Shown: piece after piece, positions 1-9,203 of the stretch | Layout of the letters: each line of letters begins with the position of its first letter | Position numbering within the stretch: the first letter of the stretch is position 1 | Source: Bacteroidetes bacterium ADurb.Bin012 | GTDB lineage: Bacteria; Bacteroidota; Bacteroidia; Bacteroidales; TTA-H9 | Length of the DNA stretch: 37,853 nt | Direction of reading: 5' to 3' | Assembly: GCA_002071415.1 (NCBI GenBank) | Contig: MWFC01000021.1 | Coordinates: forward strand, 1 to 37,853 | Position numbers and translations under genes: made by a program | The notes under the pieces: model-generated | What the model was told of the DNA's origin: nothing | Databases searched by the model: none | What the model saw: the letters and a program-made list of their open reading frames with translations, nothing else

Positions 1-1558
1 CATTGCTCATTTTGTAATAAGCTACCAGTCCGGTTTCGCTTCCTGTGAGCTCCCTATACATATTCTCATTGATTTCATCGGCAGTTCGGGCTACATTCCA
101 GAGCCGAACCTCATCGATTGTGCCGTTGAAAAAATCACCAATTAAAAGATTATTTGCATCGGGTGAAATAGCACCACTCAAATCCTGAAAAACTACTAAA
201 ATACCATTTACATAAAGTTTTTGGGTTGAACCATCATACGTTTGAGCTATATGATTCCATCCCGAAGAAATCGTCCCTGTTATCGTCTGATTGTTTATTG
301 AGGCAAAGGCAGTAGTCGTGTTTGCACCAATGCCATAAGCACCGGCTTTGGAAATTCCGACTGCCGTTTCGTTGCCTACCGTGGCTATTGGCTCAGGATT
401 TGAATACTTGCGAACAAAAACTTGTCCCGGAGCATTTGTAGTGGTGTAGCCATAATTTTGGTACAAATCTGAAACCTCCTCTGAAGTCAAGGCACGATTA
501 TAAATTCGTACTTCATCAATTCTACCTATGAAATAATTATTTACCCTGCCTATATATCTAATTGGAGTTGGAGAAGGAGTTTTCCCTGCTAATGTAGAAG
601 TAGAATATTTTTCAACGCCATTCACATAAATTTTATAATAGGTTCCATCAAAAGTAGCTACTACATGGTTCCATGTATTTTCAGAAATAATATTATCTGT
701 TATAAATGAATACCAACCATTGTTATTTCCAAAGCCAGCATGTATTTTGTATTTTTGATAAACATATAAACAGGCTGATCTGGGAACATTGTAGTCTTCA
801 TATCCTAAAAACCCATGATAATCATTATCAGTAATAGTTGGATAAATCCATGCTTCCTGTGTAAATTGCGGCGGCGTATTTAAACTTGAATTGGTTCCAC
901 AATCCACCCAATTATTACCACTAAAACTCAACGCCTTTCCAAATTTCCCATCTACCCATGTTGGACTATTGTACAAAGTACCATTGTTCCCATTACCCGA
1001 CATATCATAAGCCATTGTTCCACTGCCTTCATCCAAATGCCAACTTCCTTTTACCGGACTATTACCATTTATCACTCTTACAAAAGTATTGGTTGCATTG
1101 CTGACAGATTGGGCAGAAGAATTCCCATAATACATAAAGATTTCAGTTGTTCCTGAAGTGGGCACTTTTACCCAGATAATGGAAGTACCTGAAACATCCC
1201 ATTTCTCAATCCAGTAATTTAATTCAGTTCCATTCCCGTCGTAAAAACGAATATCGCTGCCATCACTGTTGGTGTGAGCATAAGCGAAATTGGAAGTTGT
1301 TAATTCAACTTTTACCTGATAATCGGCTATAGGGGTTGAGGGGCTTAGAGTGATTGGTTTTTTGTATATCCAGCCATCGGCCGAAGGTTTTACCCAAGCT
1401 TCAATCGTAATTGAATCGGTGATGTTCAAACTGGATGCATTTGCAACAGAAACGTAATTATTACTGCCATCGAACTTCAGGGAATAACCACCTTGTTGTG
1501 CCGTTGCCTCCATGGTAATACCTATCAAGAAAAATAAGGCACACAATTTCTGTTTCAT
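1..1558 (-). CDS. Secreted LamG/DUF2341 multidomain protein, C-terminus off the left edge
   Basis: The reading frame is open from an ATG at 1558 to the window edge, about 519 residues, with no stop, so the gene is partial. Residues 1-21 form a signal peptide (MKQKL, hydrophobic core, cleavage near ATAQ). Residues 25-60 are the start of a Laminin_G_3/ConA-like lectin domain (YSLKFDGSNNYVSV, then TIEAWVKP). Near residue 62 a DUF2341-type module begins (GWIYKKPITL), followed by a complete LamG domain (about 165-365; AWIYP, WNHVVATFDG, IDEVRIYNRAL) and the usual closing VRKYSNPEP segment. From about residue 399 the chain continues as the second half of a LamG fold (WNHIAQTYDGSTQKLYVNG, TIDEVRLWNVARTADEI). 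Proteins of this kind are usually large secreted or surface proteins that bind glycans, often with a C-terminal sorting domain, which would lie outside the window. The specific ligand is unknown. Confidence 0.85.
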   Translation of the reverse strand, partial: MKQKLCALFFLIGITMEATAQQGGYSLKFDGSNNYVSVANASSLNITDSITIEAWVKPSADGWIYKKPITLSPSTPIADYQVKVELTTSNFAYAHTNSDGSDIRFYDGNGTELNYWIEKWDVSGTSIIWVKVPTSGTTEIFMYYGNSSAQSVSNATNTFVRVINGNSPVKGSWHLDEGSGTMAYDMSGNGNNGTLYNSPTWVDGKFGKALSFSGNNWVDCGTNSSLNTPPQFTQEAWIYPTITDNDYHGFLGYEDYNVPRSACLYVYQKYKIHAGFGNNNGWYSFITDNIISENTWNHVVATFDGTYYKIYVNGVEKYSTSTLAGKTPSPTPIRYIGRVNNYFIGRIDEVRIYNRALTSEEVSDLYQNYGYTTTNAPGQVFVRKYSNPEPIATVGNETAVGISKAGAYGIGANTTTAFASINNQTITGTISSGWNHIAQTYDGSTQKLYVNGILVVFQDLSGAISPDANNLLIGDFFNGTIDEVRLWNVARTADEINENMYRELTGSETGLVAYYKMSN

Positions 1559-1972
1559 AATTTTAGGGTTTTATTGGTTAAGAAATCTCATAAATACCTA
1601 ACTTTTAAATAATTAACTAAATATGGTATTGTAACCAATTAAACTCTTGTTTTTCCTCCTGCCTTTTATTCAACATATCTATCTTTCTTTCAATGAAAAA
1701 ACCAAGGTTTTAATTTAAGTAAAGGAAAAGATATCTACCATAATTAGTAATTGATGGCAAATTAAAAACATAAATTTTTATTTATCAAGTGTTTCCGAAA
1801 AAAAAATTATAAAAAAGTTATTAACAATTTGTAAAATACTGGATATCAGTGATTGGTGTTGTTCGTTTTCAGTCGGCGTGAAAAAATGTAAAACCCCACA
1901 GTTTTATAAAATCCGTCAGGGTTAGGTGTGAACCGGCTGTTACGTAAATTTTGTGAGGTTTCGTCTTAGAAC
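1559..1972. other. AT-rich intergenic region between the LamG gene and a glycosyltransferase gene
   Basis: About 414 bases without a convincing gene. It must contain the promoter and leader of the minus-strand LamG gene and the 3' end of the glycosyltransferase transcript. I see no TAnnTTTG element correctly placed for the LamG gene. The only structure I can support is the possible long-loop hairpin at 1891-1961. Confidence 0.6.
1885..1961 (-). terminator. Possible long-loop terminator after the glycosyltransferase pair
   Basis: On the minus strand AAACCTCACA (1961-1952) can pair with TGTGGGGTTT (1900-1891), ten pairs including one G-U. The stem is followed by a short T-rich run. The loop is about 51 nt, long for an intrinsic terminator, so this is tentative. 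Confidence 0.3.
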
Positions 1973-3106
1973 TTAAAAAACCAAATCCAGAATTTTTCTT
2001 GTATTTTCATCATCCGAATACCAGTGATTCAGGTGATGAATCCTTTTTCCAATGTCGTCGGGTGAGAAGGGTTGTTGAAATAATTCGGTGATTTTTTCTT
2101 TCAGAGAGTTTTTATCATTGGCTACATGGCATAGTTGAGCCAAATTGGTTCCGACGAGCATCTTGTCGTTTACAAGGCAGTGCCTTCCCTTGAAGAGTGT
2201 ATTCAGAAGCTTTAGTTTCAGTCCTGTATTTTGTTGTGTAATCAATACATTGATGTGGGCTTCTTCGATGAGTTTGTCCATTTCCTCCAAGGAAGGATTG
2301 GCCATCACCACGACATTAGGGTAATTTTTGGCGAGCCTAATCAAGTTCTTTTCGGGATTCATTCCGGCAACAATCAAGCGATAAGGAAGTCCGGCAAATA
2401 CCTTTCGAATAAGAAACCGAGCCGACTGATCATTTTCTGGCACCGAAAGTTTTCCGTGATAAAGCGCAAAATTACCAAAACCGGCTTTGCTTGTTACCTC
2501 ATCGTTGCCATGAAAACTGGGAATGCATTCGACTGGTTTATGGGGAAATTTTTTTCTTAGATAAAGAGAATCATCTTCCGAAACTGTAAGTATAAGATCG
2601 GCATACGAAAGTTGCTTTTGCCACAGGAATAATCTTGCCGCTTCCACTGCAAAAAATACTTTGTCTATTATCTTTCGGCTTGCTAAAGACAGTTTCCAGT
2701 AATAATGGTGTTCGATATTGCTTTCACGATAAATTTTCAGACGGTTTTTCAAGAAAGGATGGCTGAGATAATAAGTGGTATGTAATCCTTCGAAAAAGAT
2801 AGGCCAATCGTCCTTCATCAGGTTCTTCAATAAATCGGGTTGGCGGCGGCTCTTTACGATATATGGAAGTGTGCTGAGTTGGGAATCTATTCCTGTTTTT
2901 CGTTCATAATAATAAATCTGTTGACAATATTCCTTCAGCTCATCGCTCGATGCTTTCCCATGATCGAAAACATGAAGGATGATATTTACGCCGACTCTAT
3001 GTAAGGCCCTGATTTTATAGAACACGTCGATTATGCCTCCATAATTTGGCGGATAAGGCATATCGAAAGAGATAAGGTGAAGTGTTTTATTCGAGGTATT
3101 TTGCAT
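1973..3106 (-). CDS. GT4-like glycosyltransferase
   Basis: A 377-residue protein with no signal peptide. The N-terminus (LHLISFDMPYPPNYGGIIDV) resembles the first Rossmann strand and glycine loop of GT-B glycosyltransferases. The C-terminal half carries a second Rossmann-type domain (YHGKLSVPENDQSARFLI; YRLIVAGMNPEKNLIRLA; GLKLKLLNTLFKGRHCLVN) matching the nucleotide-sugar-binding half of GT4 enzymes. It would transfer a sugar to a lipid-linked or envelope glycan on the cytoplasmic face. The acceptor and sugar cannot be read from sequence. Its start overlaps the end of the upstream glycosyltransferase gene by 20 bases, so the two are probably translated from one message and act in one pathway. 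The canonical GT4 EX7E motif is not obvious here. Confidence 0.8.
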   Translation of the reverse strand: MQNTSNKTLHLISFDMPYPPNYGGIIDVFYKIRALHRVGVNIILHVFDHGKASSDELKEYCQQIYYYERKTGIDSQLSTLPYIVKSRRQPDLLKNLMKDDWPIFFEGLHTTYYLSHPFLKNRLKIYRESNIEHHYYWKLSLASRKIIDKVFFAVEAARLFLWQKQLSYADLILTVSEDDSLYLRKKFPHKPVECIPSFHGNDEVTSKAGFGNFALYHGKLSVPENDQSARFLIRKVFAGLPYRLIVAGMNPEKNLIRLAKNYPNVVVMANPSLEEMDKLIEEAHINVLITQQNTGLKLKLLNTLFKGRHCLVNDKMLVGTNLAQLCHVANDKNSLKEKITELFQQPFSPDDIGKRIHHLNHWYSDDENTRKILDLVF

Positions 3107-4211
3107 AAATAGGTATTAAAATCTGTTTTTCATTTTCCCAATTAAGTTTGTCTCTGGCCTTTAGGCAATTATGTCTATAAAAGTTTAGTGCAGCCTTGTC
3201 GTCGAGCATCGACTGAATGTCGTTAGCCAGAATTTCGGGTTCATGACCATGAATGATTCGTCCCACCTGATAATGTTCGACAATTTTTCGGATTTCTGGC
3301 AGGGGACTGGCTAAGACAGGCAAACCGGCATGTATGTAGTCGAACAGTTTATTAGGCAGGCTGAAGTGGTAGTTTGGACAAATATCCTTATCGATGCTCA
3401 ACCCAATATCGGCCATCATGGTGTAATTTTGGAGTTCTTCGGCCGGCATTCTGTCGAAGAATTGGATCTTGTCATTGACGTGTAAATTATTTGCCATGAT
3501 CTTTAGTTGAGGCATCACATCTCCGCCGCCAATAATAAGCAAAAGAACATTATCGAGAAATCTCAGCGATGCGATGAGTTCTTCGGCTCCTCTGTGAATA
3601 TTGATGCCACTGCCTTGTAATATAAGAATATTCTTATCGTCGGGCAAACTCAAAGATGTTCTGTCGGTCTTAACTTCAAGGGGTTTTAATTCAGGAACAT
3701 TTCTTGAGCTAACTACCGGTATTTTGTATTTATGATGGAATATGTCGGCTAATGACTGATTCACGGTAATCATGATTTCGAGACGAGGAAGAATAGATCG
3801 TTCGATGGTTAGCCAAATTCCTCTCACCAGGGGCCGGTGAATGACTTCGGGTGTTTCGGTGAAAAATTCATGACTGTCATATACCAATGGTGTCTTTCTG
3901 AGGAGATGAATTAAATAATTGGCTAAGAGTGTATCGAGATCATTGGCCAGGAGTAAGTCGGCAGGATGAAAAATCAGGTAGAGAAAGAGTCGGAGGTTAA
4001 ATTCGGCATAGAACAAGGCTCCCCGCCTGAAGAGTAGGTGCATTCTGTGCATTTTCCATGGGTGAGAGGGCAGGGGAGGCGAATGAGGCAAAATTCTTCC
4101 TACGAGCCAAACCTCATAACCCATTTCGAAAAGCAGGCCGCAGCTTCTATTGACTCGCTGATCGGTGGAAAGATCGTTGATAACCGAAACAATGACACGT
4201 TTTTTCGCCAT
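3087..4211 (-). CDS. GT4 family glycosyltransferase
   Basis: A 374-residue GT-B fold protein. The N-terminal domain opens with RVIVSVINDLSTDQRVNRSC, common in Bacteroidota GT4 enzymes, and includes LVYDSHEFFTETPEV. The C-terminal donor domain contains ILILQGSGINIHRGAEELI and the diagnostic PNKLFDYIHAGLPVLAS stretch, close to the usual donor-binding signature of GT4 family members. The predicted role is cytoplasmic sugar transfer during surface polysaccharide or glycolipid synthesis. The downstream glycosyltransferase overlaps it by 20 bases. proS ends 65 bases upstream on the same strand, so read-through from proS is possible. The specificity is unknown. Confidence 0.85.
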   Translation of the reverse strand: MAKKRVIVSVINDLSTDQRVNRSCGLLFEMGYEVWLVGRILPHSPPLPSHPWKMHRMHLLFRRGALFYAEFNLRLFLYLIFHPADLLLANDLDTLLANYLIHLLRKTPLVYDSHEFFTETPEVIHRPLVRGIWLTIERSILPRLEIMITVNQSLADIFHHKYKIPVVSSRNVPELKPLEVKTDRTSLSLPDDKNILILQGSGINIHRGAEELIASLRFLDNVLLLIIGGGDVMPQLKIMANNLHVNDKIQFFDRMPAEELQNYTMMADIGLSIDKDICPNYHFSLPNKLFDYIHAGLPVLASPLPEIRKIVEHYQVGRIIHGHEPEILANDIQSMLDDKAALNFYRHNCLKARDKLNWENEKQILIPIYAKYLE

Positions 4212-4276
4212 GAGGGCCGATTCGATGTGGTGGTAAAACGACCTGATAAGGCATATATTGCTTAAGATTCAAAAGC

Positions 4277-5749
4277 TTAGTAGGCTTTGGCAAATACGAC
4301 CCGATAAGGCGATGTTTTACCCGAATAGATACACTTTCCTGCTTCGGCTTGTGGATTCAAAGGAATAAGGCGTATAGTAGCCTTTGTGGCTTCCTTGATT
4401 TTTTCTTCCGTTTCGGTTGTACCATCCCAATGAGCCAACACAAAACCTCCTTTTTCTATTCTTTCACAGAAATCTTCCCAAGTATCTACTGTAAATGTGT
4501 TTTCTTCTCTAAATTTTAGAGCTCTGTGATAAAGATTTTTTTGAATATCATCGAGCAGGTCTTTAATTTTTAGTTCAAGGCCATCCATTGGAATGATAGA
4601 TTTTTCTAAGGTATCGCGTCGAGCAATTTCTACCGTTTGGTTTTCCAGATCGCGGGGGCCAATGGCAATACGAACCGGAAAACCCTTGAATTCGTATTCA
4701 TTGAATTTCCAGCCCGGAGTGACGTTGTCGCTGTCGTCGTATTTTACGCTGATTCCGAGTTTCAGTAATGATTCCCTGATTTGATGAGCTTTATGGCTGA
4801 TCTGCTCTAATTGTTCGGGTTTTTTATAGATAGGAACGATGATGACCTGATAAGGTGCTAATTTAGGAGGCAATACCAGGCCGTTGTCGTCGGAATGGCT
4901 CATAATGAGGGCTCCCATCAATCTTGTAGAAACTCCCCATGAAGTAGCCCAAACGTATTCCAAGTTATTTTCGCGGTTGAGAAATTGAACTTCGAAGGCT
5001 TTGGCAAAGTTTTGACCGAGGAAATGAGAAGTACCGGCCTGCAAAGCTTTTCCATCCTGCATCAAGGCTTCAATGCAAAAGGTTTCTTCGGCACCGGCAA
5101 AGCGCTCGCTGGGGCTTTTTACACCTTTTAAAACGGGTACGGCCATAAAGTTTTCTGCAAAATCGGCATAAACGTCCAGCATTCTGCGAGCTTCGGCAAA
5201 AGCTTCCTCACGAGTTTCATGAGCCGTATGCCCTTCTTGCCACAAAAACTCCGCCGTTCGTAAAAACAAGCGAGTGCGCATTTCCCACCTCACCACATTT
5301 GCCCATTGATTGATCAACAAGGGCAAGTCACGGTATGATTGTATCCAACCTCTGTAAGTGTCCCATATAATCGTTTCGCTGGTTGGTCTTACAATGAGTT
5401 CTTCTTCTAATTTTGCTTCTGGATCCACTACTATTCCTTTTCCTTCTGGATCATTTTTTAAACGGTAATGCGTAACCACGGCGCATTCCTTCGCAAAACC
5501 TTCTACATGGCTGGCTTCTCTGCTAAAAAACGACTTGGGAATGAATAATGGAAAATAAGCATTTACATGCCCGGTGTCTTTGAACATTTTATCCAGCGCT
5601 TGTTGCATTTTTTCCCAGATTGCATAACCATAAGGTTTAATGACCATGCAACCTCTCACTGCTGAATTCTCGGCCAAATCGGCTTTTATTACGAGCTCAT
5701 TGTACCATTGCGAATAATTTTCATCACGTTTGGTGAAATCTTTTGCCAT
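4277..5749 (-). CDS. proS: Proline--tRNA ligase, archaeal/eukaryotic type
   Basis: A class II aminoacyl-tRNA synthetase of 490 residues that charges tRNA-Pro with proline. All three class II motifs are visible: motif 1 near residues 32-60 ([19 protein letters not shown]), motif 2 ([20 protein letters not shown], with RPTSETIIW before it) and motif 3 ([17 protein letters not shown]). The anticodon-binding domain follows ([16 protein letters not shown]). The C-terminus ends [12 protein letters not shown]...AKAY, the terminal-tyrosine tail of the short archaeal/eukaryotic-type ProS, and there is no bacterial-type editing insertion. Length and architecture fit the ProS form commonly found in Bacteroidota. 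A TAATTTTG sequence on the minus strand at 5834-5827 resembles a -7 element, but no well-spaced -33 element accompanies it. Confidence 0.97.
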   Translation of the reverse strand: MAKDFTKRDENYSQWYNELVIKADLAENSAVRGCMVIKPYGYAIWEKMQQALDKMFKDTGHVNAYFPLFIPKSFFSREASHVEGFAKECAVVTHYRLKNDPEGKGIVVDPEAKLEEELIVRPTSETIIWDTYRGWIQSYRDLPLLINQWANVVRWEMRTRLFLRTAEFLWQEGHTAHETREEAFAEARRMLDVYADFAENFMAVPVLKGVKSPSERFAGAEETFCIEALMQDGKALQAGTSHFLGQNFAKAFEVQFLNRENNLEYVWATSWGVSTRLMGALIMSHSDDNGLVLPPKLAPYQVIIVPIYKKPEQLEQISHKAHQIRESLLKLGISVKYDDSDNVTPGWKFNEYEFKGFPVRIAIGPRDLENQTVEIARRDTLEKSIIPMDGLELKIKDLLDDIQKNLYHRALKFREENTFTVDTWEDFCERIEKGGFVLAHWDGTTETEEKIKEATKATIRLIPLNPQAEAGKCIYSGKTSPYRVVFAKAY

Positions 5750-5866
5750 TTTCTTTTGTTATGGTATAATATTTGAAAGAGTTTTAGTGCTTCTCTTTTG
5801 CAATCACGACTTGTTAGAGTGAGGCGCAAAATTAAAAAATAACTTTCTGGCAATGATATTTACCCA

Positions 5867-5875
5867 AAAGGAGGG
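5867..5875 (+). promoter_or_regulatory. Strong Shine-Dalgarno that fixes the lipoprotein start
   Basis: AAAAGGAGGG lies 5-6 bases before the ATG at 5880, favouring that start over the ATG at 5853. The 5880 start also places the lipoprotein signal peptide at the N-terminus. Such strong sites are rare in this window. Confidence 0.7.
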
Positions 5876-5879
5876 CCTT

Positions 5880-7601
5880 ATGAAAAAGATTTTCAGATTA
5901 TTACCATTAATGACAGTTGTTTGGGGGCTTGCGGCTTGCTCCTCCGCCTATCTGGCAAATACTCCTTTCGATGAAGCCTACGATGTACAAAGGAGCAATA
6001 TTACGTCCCAATCCGCTAAAACTACTCCATCCATAGCACAAACAACCCCCTCAGCTATTGAATTACAACAACAAAAGAATTCGCTGAATCCTTCGGAAGA
6101 GGAAAGCGATTTTTCTTCGGCCGAGCAACAATATTCCACTCGAATTGCTGAAGGCGGTGAAATCGTTTCTCCTCCCGACCGTATTCTCTATAATGAATAT
6201 TATGATGAAAACGATGAATTCGACTTCGACGACTATTACGACTATGCTTATAGCGTTAGAATAAAGCGTTTCCATCGCCCTGTCTATGGCGCAGGTTATT
6301 ATGATGATTGTTATACGAATTTATACTGGTATACTTACGATCCCTGGGTTTGGGGAATGAGTGTATATCTTGGATATGACTGGTGGTGGTGGGATTGGTA
6401 TGGAGGCCCTTATTTCTCTCTGGGATATAACTGGGGCTGGGGCAGTATAAACTGGCATTGGGGATTCCCCTATTCGGGCTGGTATTATTATCCACACTTC
6501 TTTTACCATTATCCATGGTATCCCTGGTATTATGGATGGGGAGCTTACCCTTATTACATTGGTTGGTGGAATGGTTTCTGGTTTGGACATTATTACAACA
6601 GCCACGACCCCAACTCCTACTATTATGGTCGCAGAGTTTCCCGTCACGAAACTAACGGTGCGGCAAGCGGTGGAACCTTCGGCGAATATTACGAGAATTA
6701 CGTAAACAATCAAAGAAGAGGAGGCCAAGGCACTAATGGAGTGACTCAGCCATCGGGCCAGGGATCGGAATCTTCACTGACTCAAAGAAGAATTCAAGCT
6801 GCGGGAGTTAATCAGCAGGCTGTAAAGGATAAACCAGGCGAAGAAAAAAATCTGACGCAAGGAACGTTGAATGAACGTCGTATTTCGGCGAGTGAATCAA
6901 CTCAAGTAACACCTAAAACCGATCAACCCGCTGTAACACCTGCACGCATTCGTTCGGGCGAAGAAAATCTTGCAGCACCTAAACCATCCAATGAACAAAG
7001 CGAAGGAAATGTTTCGAATCGAAGAATCTCAGGAAACGTGAATCAGACCGCTGAACAAAGTCAGACCCAGGATTCTCGCTTGCGTCAAACTCAGGAAAAT
7101 TATGCAAAACCTCAAGCTTCACCTGCCAACCCACAACAATACGATTACAATCGTTATCGTAGAACTTCGCCTGCCACGAATCCAGAACAACTTGCCCGTC
7201 CTAAGACTCAAGGAAATCAAAATGACAGACCTGTTCGCACCTATACCCCCCCTACTTATTCACGCCCAAGAAGTAGTAACGAATATACAACTCCCCGACG
7301 CATTACCATACCCCAACAAAGTGAGCAACCTTCACAAATGAATCAGGGAGTTAAACGTGAAACCCAAAAGTCTTCTGAGAGGAATAAAAGCTATACCCCT
7401 CCTTCCAGCAGTCGGCCTAATTATTCTGTCCCTTCCAGTTCTAATTCTCACCAGAATAATTCCAGCAGGCCGTCCTATAACAGCTCATCTTCACAGGAAC
7501 GTCACTCTTCTTCCTCATTCAGTTCGCCTTCCCGATCGAGCTCCAATAGTGGAGGAGGATCATCCTCCTCATCGAGAAGTGGTAGTGGCCGAAGAAGATA
7601 A
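5880..7601 (+). CDS. Trp/Tyr-rich lipoprotein with disordered C-terminal tail, unknown function
   Basis: Starting at 5880 the product is 573 residues. MKKIFRLLPLMTVVWGLAAC is a lipoprotein signal peptide with Cys20 as the lipid attachment site. An acidic/aromatic stretch follows (EYYDENDEFDFDDYYDY). Residues about 135-250 are extraordinarily rich in Trp, Tyr, Gly and His, with repeated YPWYPWYYGWG-like runs. The remainder is a low-complexity Gln/Asn/Ser/Arg/Pro tail with recurring RRI(S/Q) units (QRRIQAAG, ERRISAS, NRRISGN), ending in a Ser-Gly tract and RRR. It is an envelope protein by its signal. I recognise the general class, seen across Bacteroidota, but no characterised function. It lies 88 bases upstream of an outer-membrane barrel gene on the same strand. 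The overlapping minus-strand frames are artefacts of the repetitive composition. Confidence 0.8.
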   Translation: MKKIFRLLPLMTVVWGLAACSSAYLANTPFDEAYDVQRSNITSQSAKTTPSIAQTTPSAIELQQQKNSLNPSEEESDFSSAEQQYSTRIAEGGEIVSPPDRILYNEYYDENDEFDFDDYYDYAYSVRIKRFHRPVYGAGYYDDCYTNLYWYTYDPWVWGMSVYLGYDWWWWDWYGGPYFSLGYNWGWGSINWHWGFPYSGWYYYPHFFYHYPWYPWYYGWGAYPYYIGWWNGFWFGHYYNSHDPNSYYYGRRVSRHETNGAASGGTFGEYYENYVNNQRRGGQGTNGVTQPSGQGSESSLTQRRIQAAGVNQQAVKDKPGEEKNLTQGTLNERRISASESTQVTPKTDQPAVTPARIRSGEENLAAPKPSNEQSEGNVSNRRISGNVNQTAEQSQTQDSRLRQTQENYAKPQASPANPQQYDYNRYRRTSPATNPEQLARPKTQGNQNDRPVRTYTPPTYSRPRSSNEYTTPRRITIPQQSEQPSQMNQGVKRETQKSSERNKSYTPPSSSRPNYSVPSSSNSHQNNSSRPSYNSSSSQERHSSSSFSSPSRSSSNSGGGSSSSSRSGSGRRR

Positions 7602-7689
7602 TCAAATCGAAATAACCTCATAAAATCGTATAAAAGAATTTTTTTTACCATTCGCAAATTCATTCAAACCATATAAAAAAGAATAGTCT

Positions 7690-9135
7690 ATGAGAAAAAT
7701 AAGTTTGATGGGAATATTACTGTTTGCCACAGTGATGGTTTTTGCACAGAATGCTACGGACGCTTTGCGTTATTCATCGGTCAATTATTTTGGTACTACC
7801 CGTTTCATGACGATGGGTGGCGCATTTGGAGCGGTTGGAGCCGATTTTTCGGTGTTGAGCACCAATCCCGCAGGCTTAGGTTTATACAAAAGCTCCGAAG
7901 TATGTTTTACTCCCTTGATTTATCACGGGCAAACCAAATCGAGTTTCTGGGCTAATAAGGCCGAAGATGACAGATATAATTTTGCCTTCAGCAATATGGG
8001 AGCCGTGTTGACATTCGAATTTCCCAGTCAACTCGAAACCCCAAGCTGGCGCTATGTTCAGTTTGGATTTGGGGTGAATCGACTGCTCGATTTTCATAAC
8101 CGTATCATGGTGGAAGGATTTAACAATGATAATTCCCTTCTGACAGGTTATGTAGAGTATGCCAATCGATATGGTATTGGAAAAAACAGTCCGGAAGAAC
8201 TCGCTGAAAGAGCTAACCTGATTTTTTATGATGAAGCTACCAATCGCTATTATTGCGATATGCCCGACGGAGGTGTTCTGCAACGCAAATCCATCAGTAC
8301 CGAAGGTTCGATGAACGAAGTAGTGTTGTCGGCTGCAGCTAACTATTCCGATAAACTCTATGTAGGATTGACCTTTGGTTTTCCTTATTTCCGCTATTAT
8401 GAATCATCGCTTTATTCGGAAAACGATGTGGAAAACAGGAATGAATTTTTTCGTTCCTTTACTTTGAGGCAGCAATTGGAAACCACCAGTACTGGCTTTA
8501 ATCTGAAGGCTGGTGTCATCGTCCGGCCCGTCGATTGGCTGCGCCTCGGTGTGGCTTATCATTCACCCATGTTCTTTACCGATATGAACGACGTATGGGA
8601 TAGCTACATTGAATCTTATTTCGATAAAGAGGTTCCCAATAAATCGGTAGGATCTCCCTTGGGCGAATTCGAATACGAGCTCATTACACCCATGAAAGTG
8701 ATTGGATCGGTTGCATTTCAGGTGGGTAAGATCGGATTGATTAGTGCCGATTACCAATTCGTCGATTATCGGGATGCTCGCTTCCATCCCACCGGCGAAT
8801 TTGCTGATATCAACGATATTATCCAATCTAGCTACTCTACCCAAAATATAATTAGAGTGGGAACGGAATGGCGTTTTGGACCCTTTAGCGTAAGAGGAGG
8901 CTATGGCTTTTATAGTAGCCCATTCAACAATAACATCAACGACGGAGAAAGAAAATCAGGTTCTTTGGGAGTTGGTTACCGATCAGATAACTTCTTCGTT
9001 GACCTTGGCTTTGTACAGACCAAATCTTCCGAAAAATACTTTCTCTACGATCCTATGAATGGAGACCCCTTACCAGCAGCAAATACTGACTTTACATGGA
9101 ATAGCCTCCTGATGACCCTCGGATTCAAGTTCTAA
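7690..9135 (+). CDS. OmpP1/FadL-type outer-membrane transport protein
   Basis: A 481-residue protein with a signal peptide (MRKISLMGILLFATVMVFAQ). The mature N-terminus NATDALRYSSVNYFGTTRFM and the segment MGGAFGAVGADFSVLSTNPAGLG match the N-terminal hatch of the OmpP1/FadL/TodX family (compare the NPAGL signature). The rest alternates aromatic and polar residues as in a beta-barrel (WRYVQFGFGVNRLL, LRLGVAYHSPMFF, FRVGTEWRFG-like strands) and ends in phenylalanine (LMTLGFKF), as expected for Bam-dependent insertion. Family members carry hydrophobic compounds across the outer membrane; Bacteroidota homologues are sometimes labelled hemin receptor without proof. The substrate is unknown. Transcription probably ends at the hairpin at 9161-9200. 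Confidence 0.85.
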   Translation: MRKISLMGILLFATVMVFAQNATDALRYSSVNYFGTTRFMTMGGAFGAVGADFSVLSTNPAGLGLYKSSEVCFTPLIYHGQTKSSFWANKAEDDRYNFAFSNMGAVLTFEFPSQLETPSWRYVQFGFGVNRLLDFHNRIMVEGFNNDNSLLTGYVEYANRYGIGKNSPEELAERANLIFYDEATNRYYCDMPDGGVLQRKSISTEGSMNEVVLSAAANYSDKLYVGLTFGFPYFRYYESSLYSENDVENRNEFFRSFTLRQQLETTSTGFNLKAGVIVRPVDWLRLGVAYHSPMFFTDMNDVWDSYIESYFDKEVPNKSVGSPLGEFEYELITPMKVIGSVAFQVGKIGLISADYQFVDYRDARFHPTGEFADINDIIQSSYSTQNIIRVGTEWRFGPFSVRGGYGFYSSPFNNNINDGERKSGSLGVGYRSDNFFVDLGFVQTKSSEKYFLYDPMNGDPLPAANTDFTWNSLLMTLGFKF

Positions 9136-9160
9136 ATCAGGTTTTTGGTTCATCTATCAG

Positions 9161-9200
9161 AAGCTGTATCTGCCATAAATGAAGATACAGCTTTTCTTTT
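9161..9200 (+). terminator. Rho-independent terminator after the OmpP1/FadL gene
   Basis: AAGCTGTATCT (9161-9171) pairs perfectly with AGATACAGCTT (9183-9193), an 11-bp stem with an 11-nt loop, followed by TTCTTTTT. The convergent RidA gene ends just downstream at 9204. The T-run is on the plus-strand side only. Confidence 0.85.
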
Positions 9201-9203
9201 TGA

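Noticed and set aside
6256..7623. Several open frames in other frames across the lipoprotein gene
   Set aside because: They follow from the repetitive Trp/Tyr/Ser/Arg codon composition; only the plus frame from 5880 has a lipoprotein signal and continuous features.
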